DNA of 64,000 nucleotides from Cellulosimicrobium cellulans (GTDB taxonomy: Bacteria; Actinomycetota; Actinomycetes; Actinomycetales; Cellulomonadaceae), in assembly GCF_016907755.1 (NCBI RefSeq), contig NZ_JAFBCN010000001.1, forward strand, positions 2,294,001 through 2,358,000. Reading direction: 5' to 3'. How positions within the stretch are numbered: the stretch's first letter is position 1; the number at the start of each line of letters is the position of its first letter. The position numbers and the translations under genes are program-made. Below are positions 50,638-60,719 of the stretch, piece by piece. Under the pieces are notes generated by a model. The model made no database searches. It was given only the letters and a program-made list of their open reading frames with translations, and was not told where the DNA came from.

Positions 50638-51948
50638 ATGGCGACGCTGATCGGCATCCTCGTGATCGTGGTCGGGATCGTCGTCTCGATCGCGCTGCAC
50701 GAGGTCGGGCACATGGTGCCCGCGAAGAAGTTCGGCGTCCGGGTGAGCCAGTACATGGTCGGGTTCGGCCCGACCCTGTGGTCGCGCACGAAGGGCGAGA
50801 CCGAGTACGGGTTCAAGGCGATCCCGCTCGGCGGCTACGTCCGCCTCGTCGGCATGTACCCGCCCGCGCCCGCCGGTGCGCGGCCGCGTGGGAGCGGCTT
50901 CTTCTCGCAGGTCGTCGCCGACGCCCGCGACGCGAGCACCGAGGAGATCCGTCCCGGCGAGGAGCACCGGGCCTTCTACAACCTCTCCGCGCCCAAGAAG
51001 GTCGTCGTCATGCTCGGCGGCCCCTTCATGAACCTCCTCATCGCGTTCGTGCTCATGGCGATCGTGTGCGTCGGCATCGGCCTGCCCGCCGTCACGACGA
51101 CGGTGGGCTCCGTGTCCGCGTGCGTCCCGTCGGTCGTCGCGACCGAGCAGGAGGACTGCGCCGCCACCGCCGACCCGTCGCCCGCGGCCGCCGCGGGGCT
51201 GGAGCCGGGCGACACGGTCGTGTCGTTCGACGGCGAGGAGGTCACCTCCTGGGACCAGCTCTCCGGCATGATCCGCGGCTCGGCCGGCCAGGCGACGCCC
51301 GTCGTCGTCGAGCGCGACGGCGAGCAGGTCGACCTCACCATCACGCCGGTCGACGTCGAGCGCCAGGTCGTCGCCGAGGACGGGACGCCCGTCGTGGACG
51401 ACTCCGGCGACCCGGTGACCGAGCCGGCCGGCTTCGTCGGCTTCACCCCGACGGTGGAGCGGCAGCCCACGGGGATCGGCGTGGCCGCCGAGGCCACGTG
51501 GCAGCAGGTGAGCGGCACGGCGGGGATCATCGTCACCCTGCCCGTCAAGGTCTACGAGGCCGCCCAGGCCGCGTTCACCGACGCGCCGCGGGGCCAGGAC
51601 TCGGTGATGAGCGTCGTCGGCGTCGGCCGTGTCGCCGTCGACGTGGCAGGTGCCGAGAGCCCGGTCCTCGACCGCGTCGTGACGATGCTCATGCTGCTCG
51701 CCGCGCTCAACGTGGCCCTGTTCGTCTTCAACCTCATCCCGCTGCTGCCGCTCGACGGCGGGCACGTCGTCAACGCCCTCTACGAGGGTGCCAAGCGCAC
51801 GGTCGCACGGGTCCGCGGCCTCCCGCGCCCCGGCCCCGCGGACCTCGCCCGCATGATGCCCGTCGCGTACGTCATGTTCGTCGTCCTCGTCGGCGTCGGC
51901 GCCCTCCTCATCCTCGCCGACATCATCGACCCCGTCCGGCTCACGTAG
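50638..51948 (+). CDS. Site-2 protease (RIP), M50 family metalloprotease
   Basis: Intramembrane zinc protease of 436 residues, RseP/Rip1-like. The active site HEVGHMVPAKKFGV lies in the first helix (~residue 20) and the third ligand in NLIPLLPLDGGHVVNAL near the end. A PDZ-type insert occupies about 175-260. Such proteases release anti-sigma factors or other membrane clients. It sits between dxr and ispG, a conserved actinobacterial order. AGGAGCAGAGGG is the RBS. Confidence 0.94.
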   Translation: MATLIGILVIVVGIVVSIALHEVGHMVPAKKFGVRVSQYMVGFGPTLWSRTKGETEYGFKAIPLGGYVRLVGMYPPAPAGARPRGSGFFSQVVADARDASTEEIRPGEEHRAFYNLSAPKKVVVMLGGPFMNLLIAFVLMAIVCVGIGLPAVTTTVGSVSACVPSVVATEQEDCAATADPSPAAAAGLEPGDTVVSFDGEEVTSWDQLSGMIRGSAGQATPVVVERDGEQVDLTITPVDVERQVVAEDGTPVVDDSGDPVTEPAGFVGFTPTVERQPTGIGVAAEATWQQVSGTAGIIVTLPVKVYEAAQAAFTDAPRGQDSVMSVVGVGRVAVDVAGAESPVLDRVVTMLMLLAALNVALFVFNLIPLLPLDGGHVVNALYEGAKRTVARVRGLPRPGPADLARMMPVAYVMFVVLVGVGALLILADIIDPVRLT

Positions 51949-52077
51949 CCCGCCGCGCCGCCCGTCAGGCAGGTCTGCGTGGAGGGGGCGCGAAGATGTG
52001 CTGGACCGAGCGGGAAGGTGACGACCCGGACAGGTCCGACGTGCGGCGTGGGACGGCGGGCGGGGGATACTAGGGGC

Positions 52078-53241
52078 GTGAGCGTACCCATCAGTCTCGG
52101 AATGCCTGCCGCCCCGCCGCCGGTCCTCGCGCCGCGACGCACGAGCCGCAAGATCAAGGTCGGCAAGGTGGACGTCGGCGGCGACGCCCCGATCAGCGTC
52201 CAGTCGATGACGACGACGCCGACGACGGACATCAACGCGACGCTCCAGCAGATCGCGGAGCTCACGGCGTCGGGCTGCGACATCGTGCGCGTCGCGGTGC
52301 CGAGCGCGGACGACGCGCTCGCGCTGCCGGCGATCGCGAAGAAATCGCAGATCCCCGTGATCGCGGACATCCACTTCCAGCCCAAGTACGTGTTCGCCGC
52401 GATCGACGCGGGCTGCGCCGCGGTGCGCGTGAACCCGGGGAACATCCGCAAGTTCGACGACCAGGTCAAGGAGATCGCGAAGGCGGCGTCGGGCGCGGGC
52501 GTGTCGCTGCGCATCGGCGTCAACGCGGGCTCGCTGGACCCGCGCCTGCTCGCCAAGTACGGCAAGGCGACGCCCGAGGCGCTGGTCGAGTCGGCCGTGT
52601 GGGAGGCGTCGCTGTTCGAGGAGCACGGCTTCCACGACTTCAAGATCTCCGTGAAGCACAACGACCCCGTCGTCATGGTGCGGGCGTACGAGCTGCTCGC
52701 GGAGGCGGGGGACTGGCCGCTGCACCTCGGCGTGACCGAGGCCGGCCCGGCGTTCCAGGGCACGATCAAGTCGGCCACGGCGTTCGGCGCGCTGCTGAGC
52801 AAGGGCATCGGCGACACGATCCGCGTCTCGTTGTCGGCGCCTCCGGTCGAGGAGGTCAAGGTCGGCAACCAGATCCTCCAGGCGCTCAACCTGCGCCCGC
52901 GCAAGCTCGAGATCGTGTCCTGCCCCTCGTGCGGTCGCGCCCAGGTGGACGTGTACACGCTCGCGGAGAAGGTCACGGCCGGGCTCGAGGGCATGGAGGT
53001 GCCGCTGCGCGTCGCGGTGATGGGCTGCGTCGTCAACGGTCCGGGCGAGGCGCGCGAGGCGGACCTCGGCGTCGCGTCGGGCAACGGCAAGGGCCAGATC
53101 TTCGTCAAGGGCGAGGTCGTCAAGACGGTGCCCGAGTCGCTCATCGTCGAGACGCTCATCGAGGAGGCGCTGCGCATCGCGGAGACCATGACGCCGGAGA
53201 ACGACGCGCAGGCCGGCCCGCCGGTCGTCACGGTCGGCTGA
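52078..53241 (+). CDS. ispG: 4-hydroxy-3-methylbut-2-en-1-yl diphosphate synthase (IspG)
   Basis: [4Fe-4S] enzyme of the MEP pathway, 387 residues. [35 protein letters not shown] and [19 protein letters not shown] mark the TIM barrel. Cluster cysteines are in [11 protein letters not shown] and [17 protein letters not shown] ends six bases before GTG 52078, a clear leaderless promoter. The C-terminal tail is short. Confidence 0.97.
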   Translation: MSVPISLGMPAAPPPVLAPRRTSRKIKVGKVDVGGDAPISVQSMTTTPTTDINATLQQIAELTASGCDIVRVAVPSADDALALPAIAKKSQIPVIADIHFQPKYVFAAIDAGCAAVRVNPGNIRKFDDQVKEIAKAASGAGVSLRIGVNAGSLDPRLLAKYGKATPEALVESAVWEASLFEEHGFHDFKISVKHNDPVVMVRAYELLAEAGDWPLHLGVTEAGPAFQGTIKSATAFGALLSKGIGDTIRVSLSAPPVEEVKVGNQILQALNLRPRKLEIVSCPSCGRAQVDVYTLAEKVTAGLEGMEVPLRVAVMGCVVNGPGEAREADLGVASGNGKGQIFVKGEVVKTVPESLIVETLIEEALRIAETMTPENDAQAGPPVVTVG

Positions 53242-53248
53242 CGGTCCG

Positions 53249-54211
53249 GTGGCCCGCTGGCGTCCGTCCGTCCCGTCCCTGAGGCCGCGGTCGCGCGGGG
53301 AGGCCGGTGACGGTGAGCACGCCCGGGCGCGCGTCCTGGTCGACGCGGACGTCCCGGAGGCGCTCGCGGTCTGCGCGGGCGACCCGGTCGCGTCGACGCT
53401 CGCGGCGGCGCGGCTCGCGGTCGCCCAGCACGCGAGCCTGCACGCGGCGGGCGGTCAGGCGTGGGGGTTCCCGGCCGTCGGGCCGCTCGAGGCGGTGTGC
53501 TGGGCGGGGGCGAACCTCGTGCCGGTGGTGCCCGTGTCGCTCGACCCGTCGCGTGCGCGGGAGGCGGTCGCGGCGTTCGCGGTGCTCGCGCGGCACGCGG
53601 GGCGGCGGTCGTCGTCGGTCGTGGGCGAGCGCGACGCGGTCCTGGCGCTGTGGGAGCTGCTCGCGCCCCACTGGCCGTCGCCGCGCGAGATCCGGGCGAA
53701 CCAGCCGTCGCTCGCGATCGACCGCGAGCCCGACGTCGAGCCGGACCCGGGCGTGCGCCGCTCCGTCCCGGCGGAGGTGCCCGTCGTCCTGCCCGCCTGC
53801 GTGCGCATGTTCACCGAGGAGGTGGGTTACTCGCCGGTCGAAGGCGGTGGGCGCGCCTACGAGGAGCGGGTGCGGTCGCTCGTGCTCGCGGGACGGTCGT
53901 TCGTCCGGCTCGCGGCGAGCGACGGCGCGCCGCACGTCGTCTTCAAGGCGGAGCTCGGGGCGGTCACGCCGCTCGTCGCGCAGGTCCAGGGCGTGTGGGT
54001 CGACCCGCGGTACCGCGGGCGGGGCCTCGCCGCGCCGGGGATGGCCGCCGTCGTGCGCCTCGCGCGCCAGGGCACCCCGGCCGAGGCCGCCCGCCGCGTC
54101 GCCCCGCCGGTCGTGTCGCTGTACGTCAACGACTACAACGCGCGCGCCCTCGCGACGTACCGTCGCGTCGGGTTCGAGCAGGTCGGCACGTACGCCACCG
54201 TCCTCTTCTGA
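53249..54211 (+). CDS. GNAT family N-acetyltransferase with N-terminal DUF4081-like domain
   Basis: Protein of 320 residues. The N-terminal ~150 residues resemble the DUF4081 module of actinobacterial acetyltransferases (GGQAWGFPAVGPLEAVCWAG). The C-terminal GNAT domain has the acetyl-CoA loop VWVDPRYRGRGLA and the terminal LYVNDYNARALATYRRVGFE. Acceptor unknown. GTG start seven bases after ispG, the position this family commonly takes. Confidence 0.87.
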   Translation: MARWRPSVPSLRPRSRGEAGDGEHARARVLVDADVPEALAVCAGDPVASTLAAARLAVAQHASLHAAGGQAWGFPAVGPLEAVCWAGANLVPVVPVSLDPSRAREAVAAFAVLARHAGRRSSSVVGERDAVLALWELLAPHWPSPREIRANQPSLAIDREPDVEPDPGVRRSVPAEVPVVLPACVRMFTEEVGYSPVEGGGRAYEERVRSLVLAGRSFVRLAASDGAPHVVFKAELGAVTPLVAQVQGVWVDPRYRGRGLAAPGMAAVVRLARQGTPAEAARRVAPPVVSLYVNDYNARALATYRRVGFEQVGTYATVLF

Positions 54212-54229
54212 CGACCCGCGGGCACGGCC

Positions 54230-55153
54230 CTACTTGAGCAGCCGCGACATGCGGCGGTCGGCGAGCACCTGACCGCCCGTCTGGCACGTCGCGCAGTACT
54301 GCAGGCTCCGGTCGGCGAAGCTCACCTCGCGCACGGTGTCCCCGCACACGGGACACGGCAGCCCGGTGCGCCCGTGCACGCGCATCCCCGCGCGCTTGGC
54401 GTCCTTGAGCTCGGCGGCCGGCTTGCCCGACGACGCCGCGACGGCCTCGGCGAGGACCTCGCCCACGGCGGCGTGCACCCGGGCGACCTCGTCCGGCGTG
54501 AACGAGCGCGTGAGCTTGAACGGGCTCGTGCGGGCAGCGTGGAGGATGTCGTCGGAGTAGGCGTTGCCGATCCCGGCGATCGACGACTGGTCGCGCAGCA
54601 GCCCCTTGACCTGCTGGTTGCGCGCGGCCATGAGCGCACCGAGGGCCTCGGGGGTGAAGCCCGGGTCGAACGGCTCGATCCCGAGCGTCTCGACCGCACG
54701 GACCTCCTCGGGATGCCGGACGACGTGCACCGCGAGCCGCTTGCGCGTCCCGGCCTCGGTGAGGTCGAACCCCGAGCCGTCGTCGAACCGCACGCGCAGC
54801 GCGAGCACCGCGGCCTTCCCGCCGCCGCTGCCGCCGAGCCGGGGCCGCACGGGCGTCGTCGGCGCCTTCTCCGACCACCGCAGCCACCCGGCCCGGGCGA
54901 GGTGGAAGACGAGGTGGACCTCGTCGTCGGGCCCGGGCGCGGGCCGGCCGCCCGTGGGCTGCGCGAGGACCAGGTCGAGCCACTTGCCGTGCCGCCGGGC
55001 ACCCGTCACGACGCGCCCGACGAGCGCGCCGACGGGCGGGTCGAACGTCTTGAGCGCGGCGATCTGCGCGACGTCGGCGGCGACGACGGTGCGGCCGGTC
55101 GCGCGGTCGTCGAGGAACCGGACCAGGGCCTCGACCTCGGGCAGCTCGGGCAT
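54230..55153 (-). CDS. Fpg/Nei family DNA glycosylase
   Basis: Base-excision enzyme of 307 residues. The N-terminus PELPEVEAL has the catalytic Pro and Glu. [20 protein letters not shown]-like [12 protein letters not shown] marks the H2TH segment, and a C-terminal zinc finger is formed by CPVCGD and CATCQTGG. It excises oxidised bases; whether it prefers Fpg or Nei substrates cannot be read. On the minus strand GAGGAT ends six bases before the ATG. It is divergent from proS with 33 bp between start codons. Confidence 0.92.
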   Translation of the reverse strand: MPELPEVEALVRFLDDRATGRTVVAADVAQIAALKTFDPPVGALVGRVVTGARRHGKWLDLVLAQPTGGRPAPGPDDEVHLVFHLARAGWLRWSEKAPTTPVRPRLGGSGGGKAAVLALRVRFDDGSGFDLTEAGTRKRLAVHVVRHPEEVRAVETLGIEPFDPGFTPEALGALMAARNQQVKGLLRDQSSIAGIGNAYSDDILHAARTSPFKLTRSFTPDEVARVHAAVGEVLAEAVAASSGKPAAELKDAKRAGMRVHGRTGLPCPVCGDTVREVSFADRSLQYCATCQTGGQVLADRRMSRLLK

Positions 55154-55159
55154 GGGGAC

Positions 55160-55179
55160 ATCCTCCCCGCCGGTAGGGT
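55160..55179. promoter_or_regulatory. Overlapping divergent -10 boxes for the DNA glycosylase gene and proS
   Basis: Minus-strand GAGGAT (55160-55165) serves the glycosylase gene at 54230-55153, and plus-strand TAGGGT (55174-55179) serves proS. Each ends 6-7 bases before its start codon, so each -35 must lie inside the other gene. Confidence 0.5.
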
Positions 55180-55186
55180 GGGGCGC

Positions 55187-57055
55187 ATGTCTTCCGTCAC
55201 GTCCGGCGCGCCCGCCGCGGCCTCCACCCGCGTCCGGGGCGCCGACCTCCTGCGCCTGTCCACCCTGTTCGTCCGGACGCTGCGCGAGGACCCGGCCGAC
55301 GCCGAGGTCGCGAGCCACAAGCTCCTCGTGCGAGCGGGCTACATCCGTCGTGCCGCCCCCGGCATCTACACCTGGCTCCCGCTCGGGCTGCGCGTGCTGC
55401 GCAAGGTCGAGGACGTGGTCCGCGAGGAGATGGCCGCGGCGGGCGCGCAGGAGGTGCACTTCCCGGCGCTGCTGCCCAAGGAGCCGTACGAGGCGACGGG
55501 CCGCTGGTCGGAGTACGGGCCGAACATCTTCCGGCTCAAGGACCGCAAGGAGGGGGACTACCTCCTCGCGCCGACGCACGAGGAGATGTTCACGCTCCTC
55601 GTCAAGGACCTGTACTCGTCGTACAAGGACCTGCCGCTGACGATCTACCAGATCCAGACCAAGTACCGCGACGAGGCGCGCCCGCGAGCGGGCCTCATCC
55701 GCGGCCGCGAGTTCGTCATGAAGGACGCCTACTCGTTCGACACCACGGACGAGGGTCTCGAGCGCTCGTACGAGGCGCAGCGTGCGGCGTACCGGCGCAT
55801 CTTCGACCGGCTCGGGCTCGAGTACGTCATCGTCGCCGCGACGTCGGGCGCCATGGGCGGCTCGCGCTCGGAGGAGTTCCTCACCCCCACGCCGATCGGC
55901 GAGGACACGTTCGTGCGCTCGCCCGGCGGGTACGCGGCGAACGTCGAGGCGGTCGTCACGCCCGTCCCCGCGGACGTCGACTACGCCGACGCACCCGCGG
56001 CGCACGTCGAGGACACCCCGGACACCCCGACGATCGACTCCCTCGTCGCCCTCTCCAACGCCCGCTTCCCGCGCCCCGACCGCGCGTGGACGGCGGCGGA
56101 CACGCTGAAGAACGTCGTGCTCGCCGTCACGCACCCCGACGGCCGTCGCGAGGTCGTCGTCGTCGGGCTGCCCGGCGACCGCGAGGTCGACCTCAAGCGC
56201 GTCGGCGCGGCGTTCGAGCCGGCCGAGGTCGAGCCGGCGACGGACGCGGACTTCGCCGCGCACCCCGAGCTCGTCAAGGGCTACATCGGCCCGCAGGCGC
56301 TCGGCCCGAACGTCCGCCGTGACGTGCCGACGGACGTCGCCGAGGGCGAGGTGCCCGAGCGGCACTCCGTGCGCTACCTGCTCGACCCGCGCGTCGTCGC
56401 CGGCACGCGCTGGATCACGGGCGCGAACGCGCCGGGGCGGCACGTGTTCGACCTCGTCGCCGAGCGGGACTTCGCCGCCGACGGCACGGTCGAGGCCGCC
56501 GAGGTGCGCGCGGGCGACCTCGCGCCCGACGGGTCCGGCCCCCTCGAGCTCGCGCGCGGCATCGAGATCGGCCACATCTTCGCGCTCGGCCGCAAGTACG
56601 CCCAGGCGCTCGGGCTCACCGTGCTCGACGAGAACGGCAAGCAGGTCGTCGTGACCATGGGGTCGTACGGCATCGGCGTGACGCGCGTGCTCGCGGCGCT
56701 CGCGGAGGCCAACCACGACGACGCCGGGCTCGCGTGGCCGGCGCACGTCGCCCCCGCGCACGTGCACGTCGTCGCGACGGGCAAGGACGCGAGCGTGTTC
56801 GACGAGGCCGAGCGCCTCGCGACCGAGCTCGCCGCCCGGGGCGTCGAGGTCGTCTACGACGACCGCCCCAAGGTCTCGCCCGGCGTGAAGTTCAAGGACG
56901 CCGAGCTCCTCGGCGTGCCGCTGCTGCTCGTCGTGGGCCGTGGCCTGGCCGACGGCGTCGTCGAGGTCCGCCCGCGCGTGGGCGAGGCCGTGCAGGTGCC
57001 CGTCGCGGACGCCGTCGAGCACGTTACGGCGCAGGTGGCCGAGCTCCTCGGCTGA
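55187..57055 (+). CDS. proS: Proline--tRNA ligase
   Basis: Class II synthetase of 622 residues, bacterial (long) type. [23 protein letters not shown] is motif 1. Motif 2 has [30 protein letters not shown], split here. The editing INS domain lies between about 230 and 400, motif 3 is [15 protein letters not shown], and the anticodon domain follows. TAGGGT is seven bases before the ATG. A long hairpin ends the transcript. Confidence 0.97.
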   Translation: MSSVTSGAPAAASTRVRGADLLRLSTLFVRTLREDPADAEVASHKLLVRAGYIRRAAPGIYTWLPLGLRVLRKVEDVVREEMAAAGAQEVHFPALLPKEPYEATGRWSEYGPNIFRLKDRKEGDYLLAPTHEEMFTLLVKDLYSSYKDLPLTIYQIQTKYRDEARPRAGLIRGREFVMKDAYSFDTTDEGLERSYEAQRAAYRRIFDRLGLEYVIVAATSGAMGGSRSEEFLTPTPIGEDTFVRSPGGYAANVEAVVTPVPADVDYADAPAAHVEDTPDTPTIDSLVALSNARFPRPDRAWTAADTLKNVVLAVTHPDGRREVVVVGLPGDREVDLKRVGAAFEPAEVEPATDADFAAHPELVKGYIGPQALGPNVRRDVPTDVAEGEVPERHSVRYLLDPRVVAGTRWITGANAPGRHVFDLVAERDFAADGTVEAAEVRAGDLAPDGSGPLELARGIEIGHIFALGRKYAQALGLTVLDENGKQVVVTMGSYGIGVTRVLAALAEANHDDAGLAWPAHVAPAHVHVVATGKDASVFDEAERLATELAARGVEVVYDDRPKVSPGVKFKDAELLGVPLLLVVGRGLADGVVEVRPRVGEAVQVPVADAVEHVTAQVAELLG

Positions 57056-57069
57056 CACGTCGCAGCGCC

Positions 57070-57111
57070 GGAGGCGCCCCCGGCCTGGTTTCACGGGCCG
57101 GGGGCGCCTCC
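57070..57111 (+). terminator. Terminator after proS
   Basis: GGAGGCGCCCCCGGCC and its exact complement around a 10-nt loop, 15 nt after the proS stop. Confidence 0.8.
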
Positions 57112-57223
57112 GTCGTCCCAGGGGAGCGGCCGGGGGAGCGACGGTCCGGCACGGGTCGCGTGCCGGCCCCGGGACGGCAGCCGGGTGGTGCCCGTCCGAC
57201 GGTGGGGCGCGGACAGGCTCCGC

Positions 57224-58327
57224 TCAGCCCGCGGCCTGCTCCGGGAGGCCGGGGAAGGCGACGGGCGCCTCGCCCCACGCGACGGCGCTCGCCCAGGAGT
57301 CGACGAGGAGGGCCGTCGGCTCGGCCCGGGACGTGGGCGCGGCGGTGGCGACGAGGCTCGCGTACGTCTGCGCGAGGCCGGACTCGACCTGGCGCGCCAG
57401 GGCGGCGAGGTCGGCGTCGTCCGGCAGCACGTAGGCGACGCGGCGCGGGTCCTGGGTGGTGCCGTCCGTCCCGGCCGCGAGGGCCCACGCCTGGCCGCGC
57501 GCCCGGTGCTCGGCCGCGCGTGCGACCGCCGCCGTGCGCGCGTCGCCCTCGGACTGCGCCGCGCGCACCTCGAACGCGTACCCCGCGGCGTCCTCGGACT
57601 CGACGAGCGTCGCGAGGTCGGCGGCACCGACCCCGGCCGGGGCCTCCTCGACGGGCGCGGCCGTCGTCACGAGCCCGTCGGCAGCGGTCGACCCGGTGAG
57701 CGCGGCGAGGCGCCGCGCCGAGACGTGCTCCGACGTGGCGACGGACGCGAGGAGCCGGGCGAGCCCGGCGTCCGTCGACGCGTCGGCCGAGGCGCCCGTG
57801 CGCTGCGCGGCCTCCACGAGGGCGACGACGACGTCGTCGGTCGTGGGAGCACCCGCGGCCGGGGCGTCCGTCGCGCCGCTCTCGGCCTGCACGCCGGCCG
57901 GGTCGTCCTCGGCCCGCTCGCCGCCAGCATCGTCCGCGGGAGCGCTCGCCGCGGGGTCGTCCCCGGGGAGGTCGAGGTCGCCCAGTCCCGAGTCGTAGAC
58001 GCCGCCGAGGGCGTCCGCGTGCTGCTCGGCGAACGCCGCGACCTCCGCGAGGGCCGCGAGCGTGGCCGGATCGGTCACGCTCGGCGTGACGTCCGCCACG
58101 AGGTCGGCCACCGCGAGGGCGTCGTCCACCGCGCCCGCCCGCAGCACCTCGACGGCGTCGGGCGAGGGCTCGGTGGGGGGCGGGGTCTCCAGCCGCACGC
58201 CGCACCCGGCCGCCAGGACGGCCGCCGTCAGCACCGTCACGGCCGCGAGCACCCGGCCGCCGGGCCGGGGCGTCCGGCGCGGGCGGGGACGGGTCGCGGC
58301 GGGCGCCGCGGTCGCGTGGGGACTCAT
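57224..58327 (-). CDS. DUF4439 domain-containing lipoprotein
   Basis: A 367-residue lipoprotein. Signal peptide: basic/Pro-rich start, VLAAVTVLTAAVLAAGCGV with lipobox AAGC. A ~130-residue Ala/Asp/Pro-rich, helical middle precedes the ferritin-like DUF4439 domain (AADLATLVESEDAAGYAFEV, ARAAEHRARGQAW, about residues 230-350). Function unknown; the domain is a four-helix bundle in the ferritin superfamily. On the minus strand CATCAT ends eight bases before the ATG. Divergent from rimP, as in many actinobacteria. Confidence 0.83.
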   Translation of the reverse strand: MSPHATAAPAATRPRPRRTPRPGGRVLAAVTVLTAAVLAAGCGVRLETPPPTEPSPDAVEVLRAGAVDDALAVADLVADVTPSVTDPATLAALAEVAAFAEQHADALGGVYDSGLGDLDLPGDDPAASAPADDAGGERAEDDPAGVQAESGATDAPAAGAPTTDDVVVALVEAAQRTGASADASTDAGLARLLASVATSEHVSARRLAALTGSTAADGLVTTAAPVEEAPAGVGAADLATLVESEDAAGYAFEVRAAQSEGDARTAAVARAAEHRARGQAWALAAGTDGTTQDPRRVAYVLPDDADLAALARQVESGLAQTYASLVATAAPTSRAEPTALLVDSWASAVAWGEAPVAFPGLPEQAAG

Positions 58328-58365
58328 CGGGGGCGATGATGTCACGTCCGGGGCCCGCGAGTCGT

Positions 58366-58371
58366 TAGGCT
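58366..58371 (+). promoter_or_regulatory. -10 box of the rimP-nusA-ylxR operon
   Basis: TAGGCT, preceded by T. The ~105-nt leader contains a 9-bp perfect hairpin at 58388-58410. Confidence 0.45.
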
Positions 58372-58387
58372 GGTCCCCGGTCGAACG

Positions 58388-58410
58388 TCCCGACGGCCAG
58401 ACCGTCGGGA
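58388..58410 (+). promoter_or_regulatory. Leader hairpin before rimP
   Basis: TCCCGACGG pairs with CCGTCGGGA around loop CCAGA. It starts about ten nt into the predicted transcript, so it could shield the 5' end or respond to NusA, which is known to autoregulate in other bacteria. Confidence 0.45.
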
Positions 58411-58478
58411 GATTCCCGAGACAACAACACACCGGTCGTCTTCCGTACCCGGCGTGGGACACGGACAGGAGCTGAGTC

Positions 58479-59093
58479 ATGGCAGGGCAGGCGGGCGGTC
58501 AGCCCGGCAAGGCACCCGGAGGCGACGCGGCGACGCACGCGCTCCGCGAGAGCGTGCGCGCGGCGATCGAGCCCGCGGTCCAGGACGCGGGACTCCACCT
58601 CGAGGACGTCACGGTGTCGCGTGCCGGAGCCCGGTCCGTGGTGCGTGTCGTGCTCGACCTCCCGGACGACGTCGAGGGGAACCTCGACCTCGACACCGTG
58701 GCCGAGGCGACGCGCCCGATCTCGACGGCGCTGGACGCGGTGGACCCGCTCCACGGCGCCTACACGCTCGAGGTCTCGACGCCGGGCACCGACCGCCCGC
58801 TCACCGAGCCCCGCCACTTCCGACGCGCCCGCGGCCGCCTCGTGCGCCTCGTGCTCGCCGACGGCGGCACGGTCGAGGGACGCCTGCGGACCGGGTCCGA
58901 GGTCGACCCCGAGCTGGTCCTGGACGTGCCGGGCAAGCGCGGTGTCGTGACGGAGCGGGTCGTGCCGCTGGCCGACGTGGTCCGCGGGCAGGTGCAGGTG
59001 GAGCTCAAGCGTGCCCTCGAGGCCGACCTGCCCGAGCTCGACGAGACCGACGGCTCGACCGACGAGACGACCGCCCACGACGAGGAGGCCTGA
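58479..59093 (+). CDS. rimP: Ribosome maturation factor RimP
   Basis: 30S assembly factor, 204 residues. [23 protein letters not shown] starts the N-terminal alpha/beta domain, [22 protein letters not shown] is the family signature, and the SH3-like C-terminal domain follows ([11 protein letters not shown] end). The last ~25 residues are acidic. Start is ATG with ACAGGAGCTGAG upstream. nusA follows two bases after the stop. Confidence 0.95.
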   Translation: MAGQAGGQPGKAPGGDAATHALRESVRAAIEPAVQDAGLHLEDVTVSRAGARSVVRVVLDLPDDVEGNLDLDTVAEATRPISTALDAVDPLHGAYTLEVSTPGTDRPLTEPRHFRRARGRLVRLVLADGGTVEGRLRTGSEVDPELVLDVPGKRGVVTERVVPLADVVRGQVQVELKRALEADLPELDETDGSTDETTAHDEEA

Positions 59094-59095
59094 CG

Positions 59096-60160
59096 ATGGA
59101 CGTGGACATGAGCGCGCTGCGCCTGCTGGAGCGCGAGAGGGACATCAGCCTCGACGTCCTGGTCGCCGCGATCGAGCAGGCGCTGCTCTCGGCGTACCAC
59201 CGCACCCCTGACGCGTACACGCGCGCCCGGGTCGAGCTCGACCGCAAGACGGGCCACGTCACGGTGTGGGCGCGCGAGGAGCTGCCCGCGCCGGAGACCG
59301 ACGGCGAGGACGACGCCCCGCGGGGCCCGGTCGAGCACGGCCCGGAGTTCGACCACACGCCCGCCGACTTCGGCCGGATCGCGACGTCGACCGCGCGGCA
59401 GGTCATCGTCCAGCGCCTGCGCGACGCGGAGGACGACCAGATCCTCGGCACGTTCCGCGGCAAGGAGGGCGAGGTCCTCGCCGGCGTCATCCAGCAGGGG
59501 CGCGACCCGCGCGTCGTGCTGGTCGACGTCGGCGGCACGGAGGCCGTGCTCCCGCCGCACGAGCAGGTGCCGACGGAGGAGTACGTGCACGGCGAGCGCC
59601 TGCGCGCGTACGTGCTCGAGGTCGCCCGGGGAATGAAGGGCGCGCAGATCACGTTGAGCCGGACGCACCCGAACCTCGTGCGCAAGCTGTTCGAGCTCGA
59701 GGTCCCCGAGGTCGCGGACGGCTCGGTGGAGATCACCGCGATCGCGCGCGAGGCGGGGCACCGGACCAAGGTCGCGGTGCGCTCCCGGGTCCCGGGACTC
59801 GGGGCCAAGGGCGCGTGCATCGGGCCGATGGGATCGCGCGTGCGCGCCGTCATGGCAGAGCTGCACGGCGAGAAGATCGACATCGTCGACCACAGCGACG
59901 ACCCGGCGCAGTTCGTGGCGAACGCGCTGTCGCCGGCTCGTGTGTCGTCCGTCACGGTCGTCGACGAGGTGGCCCGTGCCGCGCGCGTCGTGGTCCCGGA
60001 CTTCCAGCTCTCCCTCGCGATCGGCAAGGAGGGGCAGAACGCCCGGCTCGCCGCGAAGCTCACGGGGTGGCGCATCGACATCCGCTCGGACGAGGGCGGT
60101 GCCCCGTCGGAGCGGTCCGACGGCGACGCTCCCGCAGGTCCTCGCGCCGGAGACCGGTAG
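59096..60160 (+). CDS. nusA: Transcription termination/antitermination factor NusA
   Basis: RNA polymerase factor of 354 residues. The N-terminal domain begins [23 protein letters not shown], the S1 domain covers [19 protein letters not shown], and two KH domains follow with [18 protein letters not shown] and [18 protein letters not shown]. It lacks the C-terminal acidic repeats of E. coli NusA (495 aa), as usual for actinobacteria. Spaced two bases after rimP. Confidence 0.96.
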   Translation: MDVDMSALRLLERERDISLDVLVAAIEQALLSAYHRTPDAYTRARVELDRKTGHVTVWAREELPAPETDGEDDAPRGPVEHGPEFDHTPADFGRIATSTARQVIVQRLRDAEDDQILGTFRGKEGEVLAGVIQQGRDPRVVLVDVGGTEAVLPPHEQVPTEEYVHGERLRAYVLEVARGMKGAQITLSRTHPNLVRKLFELEVPEVADGSVEITAIAREAGHRTKVAVRSRVPGLGAKGACIGPMGSRVRAVMAELHGEKIDIVDHSDDPAQFVANALSPARVSSVTVVDEVARAARVVVPDFQLSLAIGKEGQNARLAAKLTGWRIDIRSDEGGAPSERSDGDAPAGPRAGDR

Positions 60161-60200
60161 TCGCCGGGAGTGGACGGTCACGGATGACGGGACGGCGCGG

Positions 60201-60206
60201 TAGACT
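60201..60206 (+). promoter_or_regulatory. -10 box upstream of ylxR-infB
   Basis: TAGACT 34 bp before the YlxR ATG. It would give the ylxR-infB part an extra promoter inside the nusA operon. Confidence 0.4.
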
Positions 60207-60240
60207 GTCCTCGACCGGGCCGCGCGCCCGCACCTCGACC

Positions 60241-60564
60241 ATGCCCCAGGACATCACGACCCGCCCCGTACCCACGGGCCCGGGTCCTGTCCGCACGTGC
60301 GTCGGATGCCGGGAGCGCGACCTGCGGTCAGCTCTTCTCCGTCTGGTCCTCGACCGGTCCGGTGCGAGCGCCGACGAGCCCCGGCTCGTGGTGGACGCCG
60401 GACGGTCGCTGCCGGGTCGCGGTGCGTGGCTCCACGCGTCGACCCGGTGCCTCGAGACGGCGGAACGCCGGCGGGCCGTCCCGCGGGCCCTGCGCTTCTC
60501 CGGGCCCCTCGACCTCGCCGCGGTCCGCACCGCGATCGAGGCACGGTCGGGAGAGCACGGCTGA
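60241..60564 (+). CDS. ylxR: YlxR family protein
   Basis: A 107-residue nucleic-acid-binding protein with PVRTCVGCRERDLRSALLRLV, GRGAWLHASTRCLETAERRR: the two CxxC-like Cys and the basic surface are the family hallmark. Members lie between nusA and infB and have been linked to RNA polymerase or RNase P activity. ATG 60241 is assumed; a 19-residue longer start at 60184 is possible. The 155-bp gap to infB holds a 14-bp imperfect repeat. Confidence 0.93.
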   Translation: MPQDITTRPVPTGPGPVRTCVGCRERDLRSALLRLVLDRSGASADEPRLVVDAGRSLPGRGAWLHASTRCLETAERRRAVPRALRFSGPLDLAAVRTAIEARSGEHG

Positions 60565-60633
60565 GCCAATGCACCACGGCCCCACCCGGGGTCGCACTGC
60601 ACGACACGTCGACAAGGAAGCGGGTTAGAAGCC

Positions 60634-60672
60634 GATGGGCACCCGATGAGTACCCAGCGATGAGCACCCAGC
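60634..60672 (+). repeat. Imperfect 14-bp tandem repeat before infB
   Basis: GATGGGCACCC (60634-60644), GATGAGTACCCAGC (60645-60658), GATGAGCACCCAGC (60659-60672). Two full units and one shorter copy lie in the infB leader, about 50-85 nt before the start. Confidence 0.85.
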
Positions 60673-60719
60673 ACTAACGACGGTCCTCCCTGTCCGGGGC
60701 GGACCGAGACAGGAGAGTT

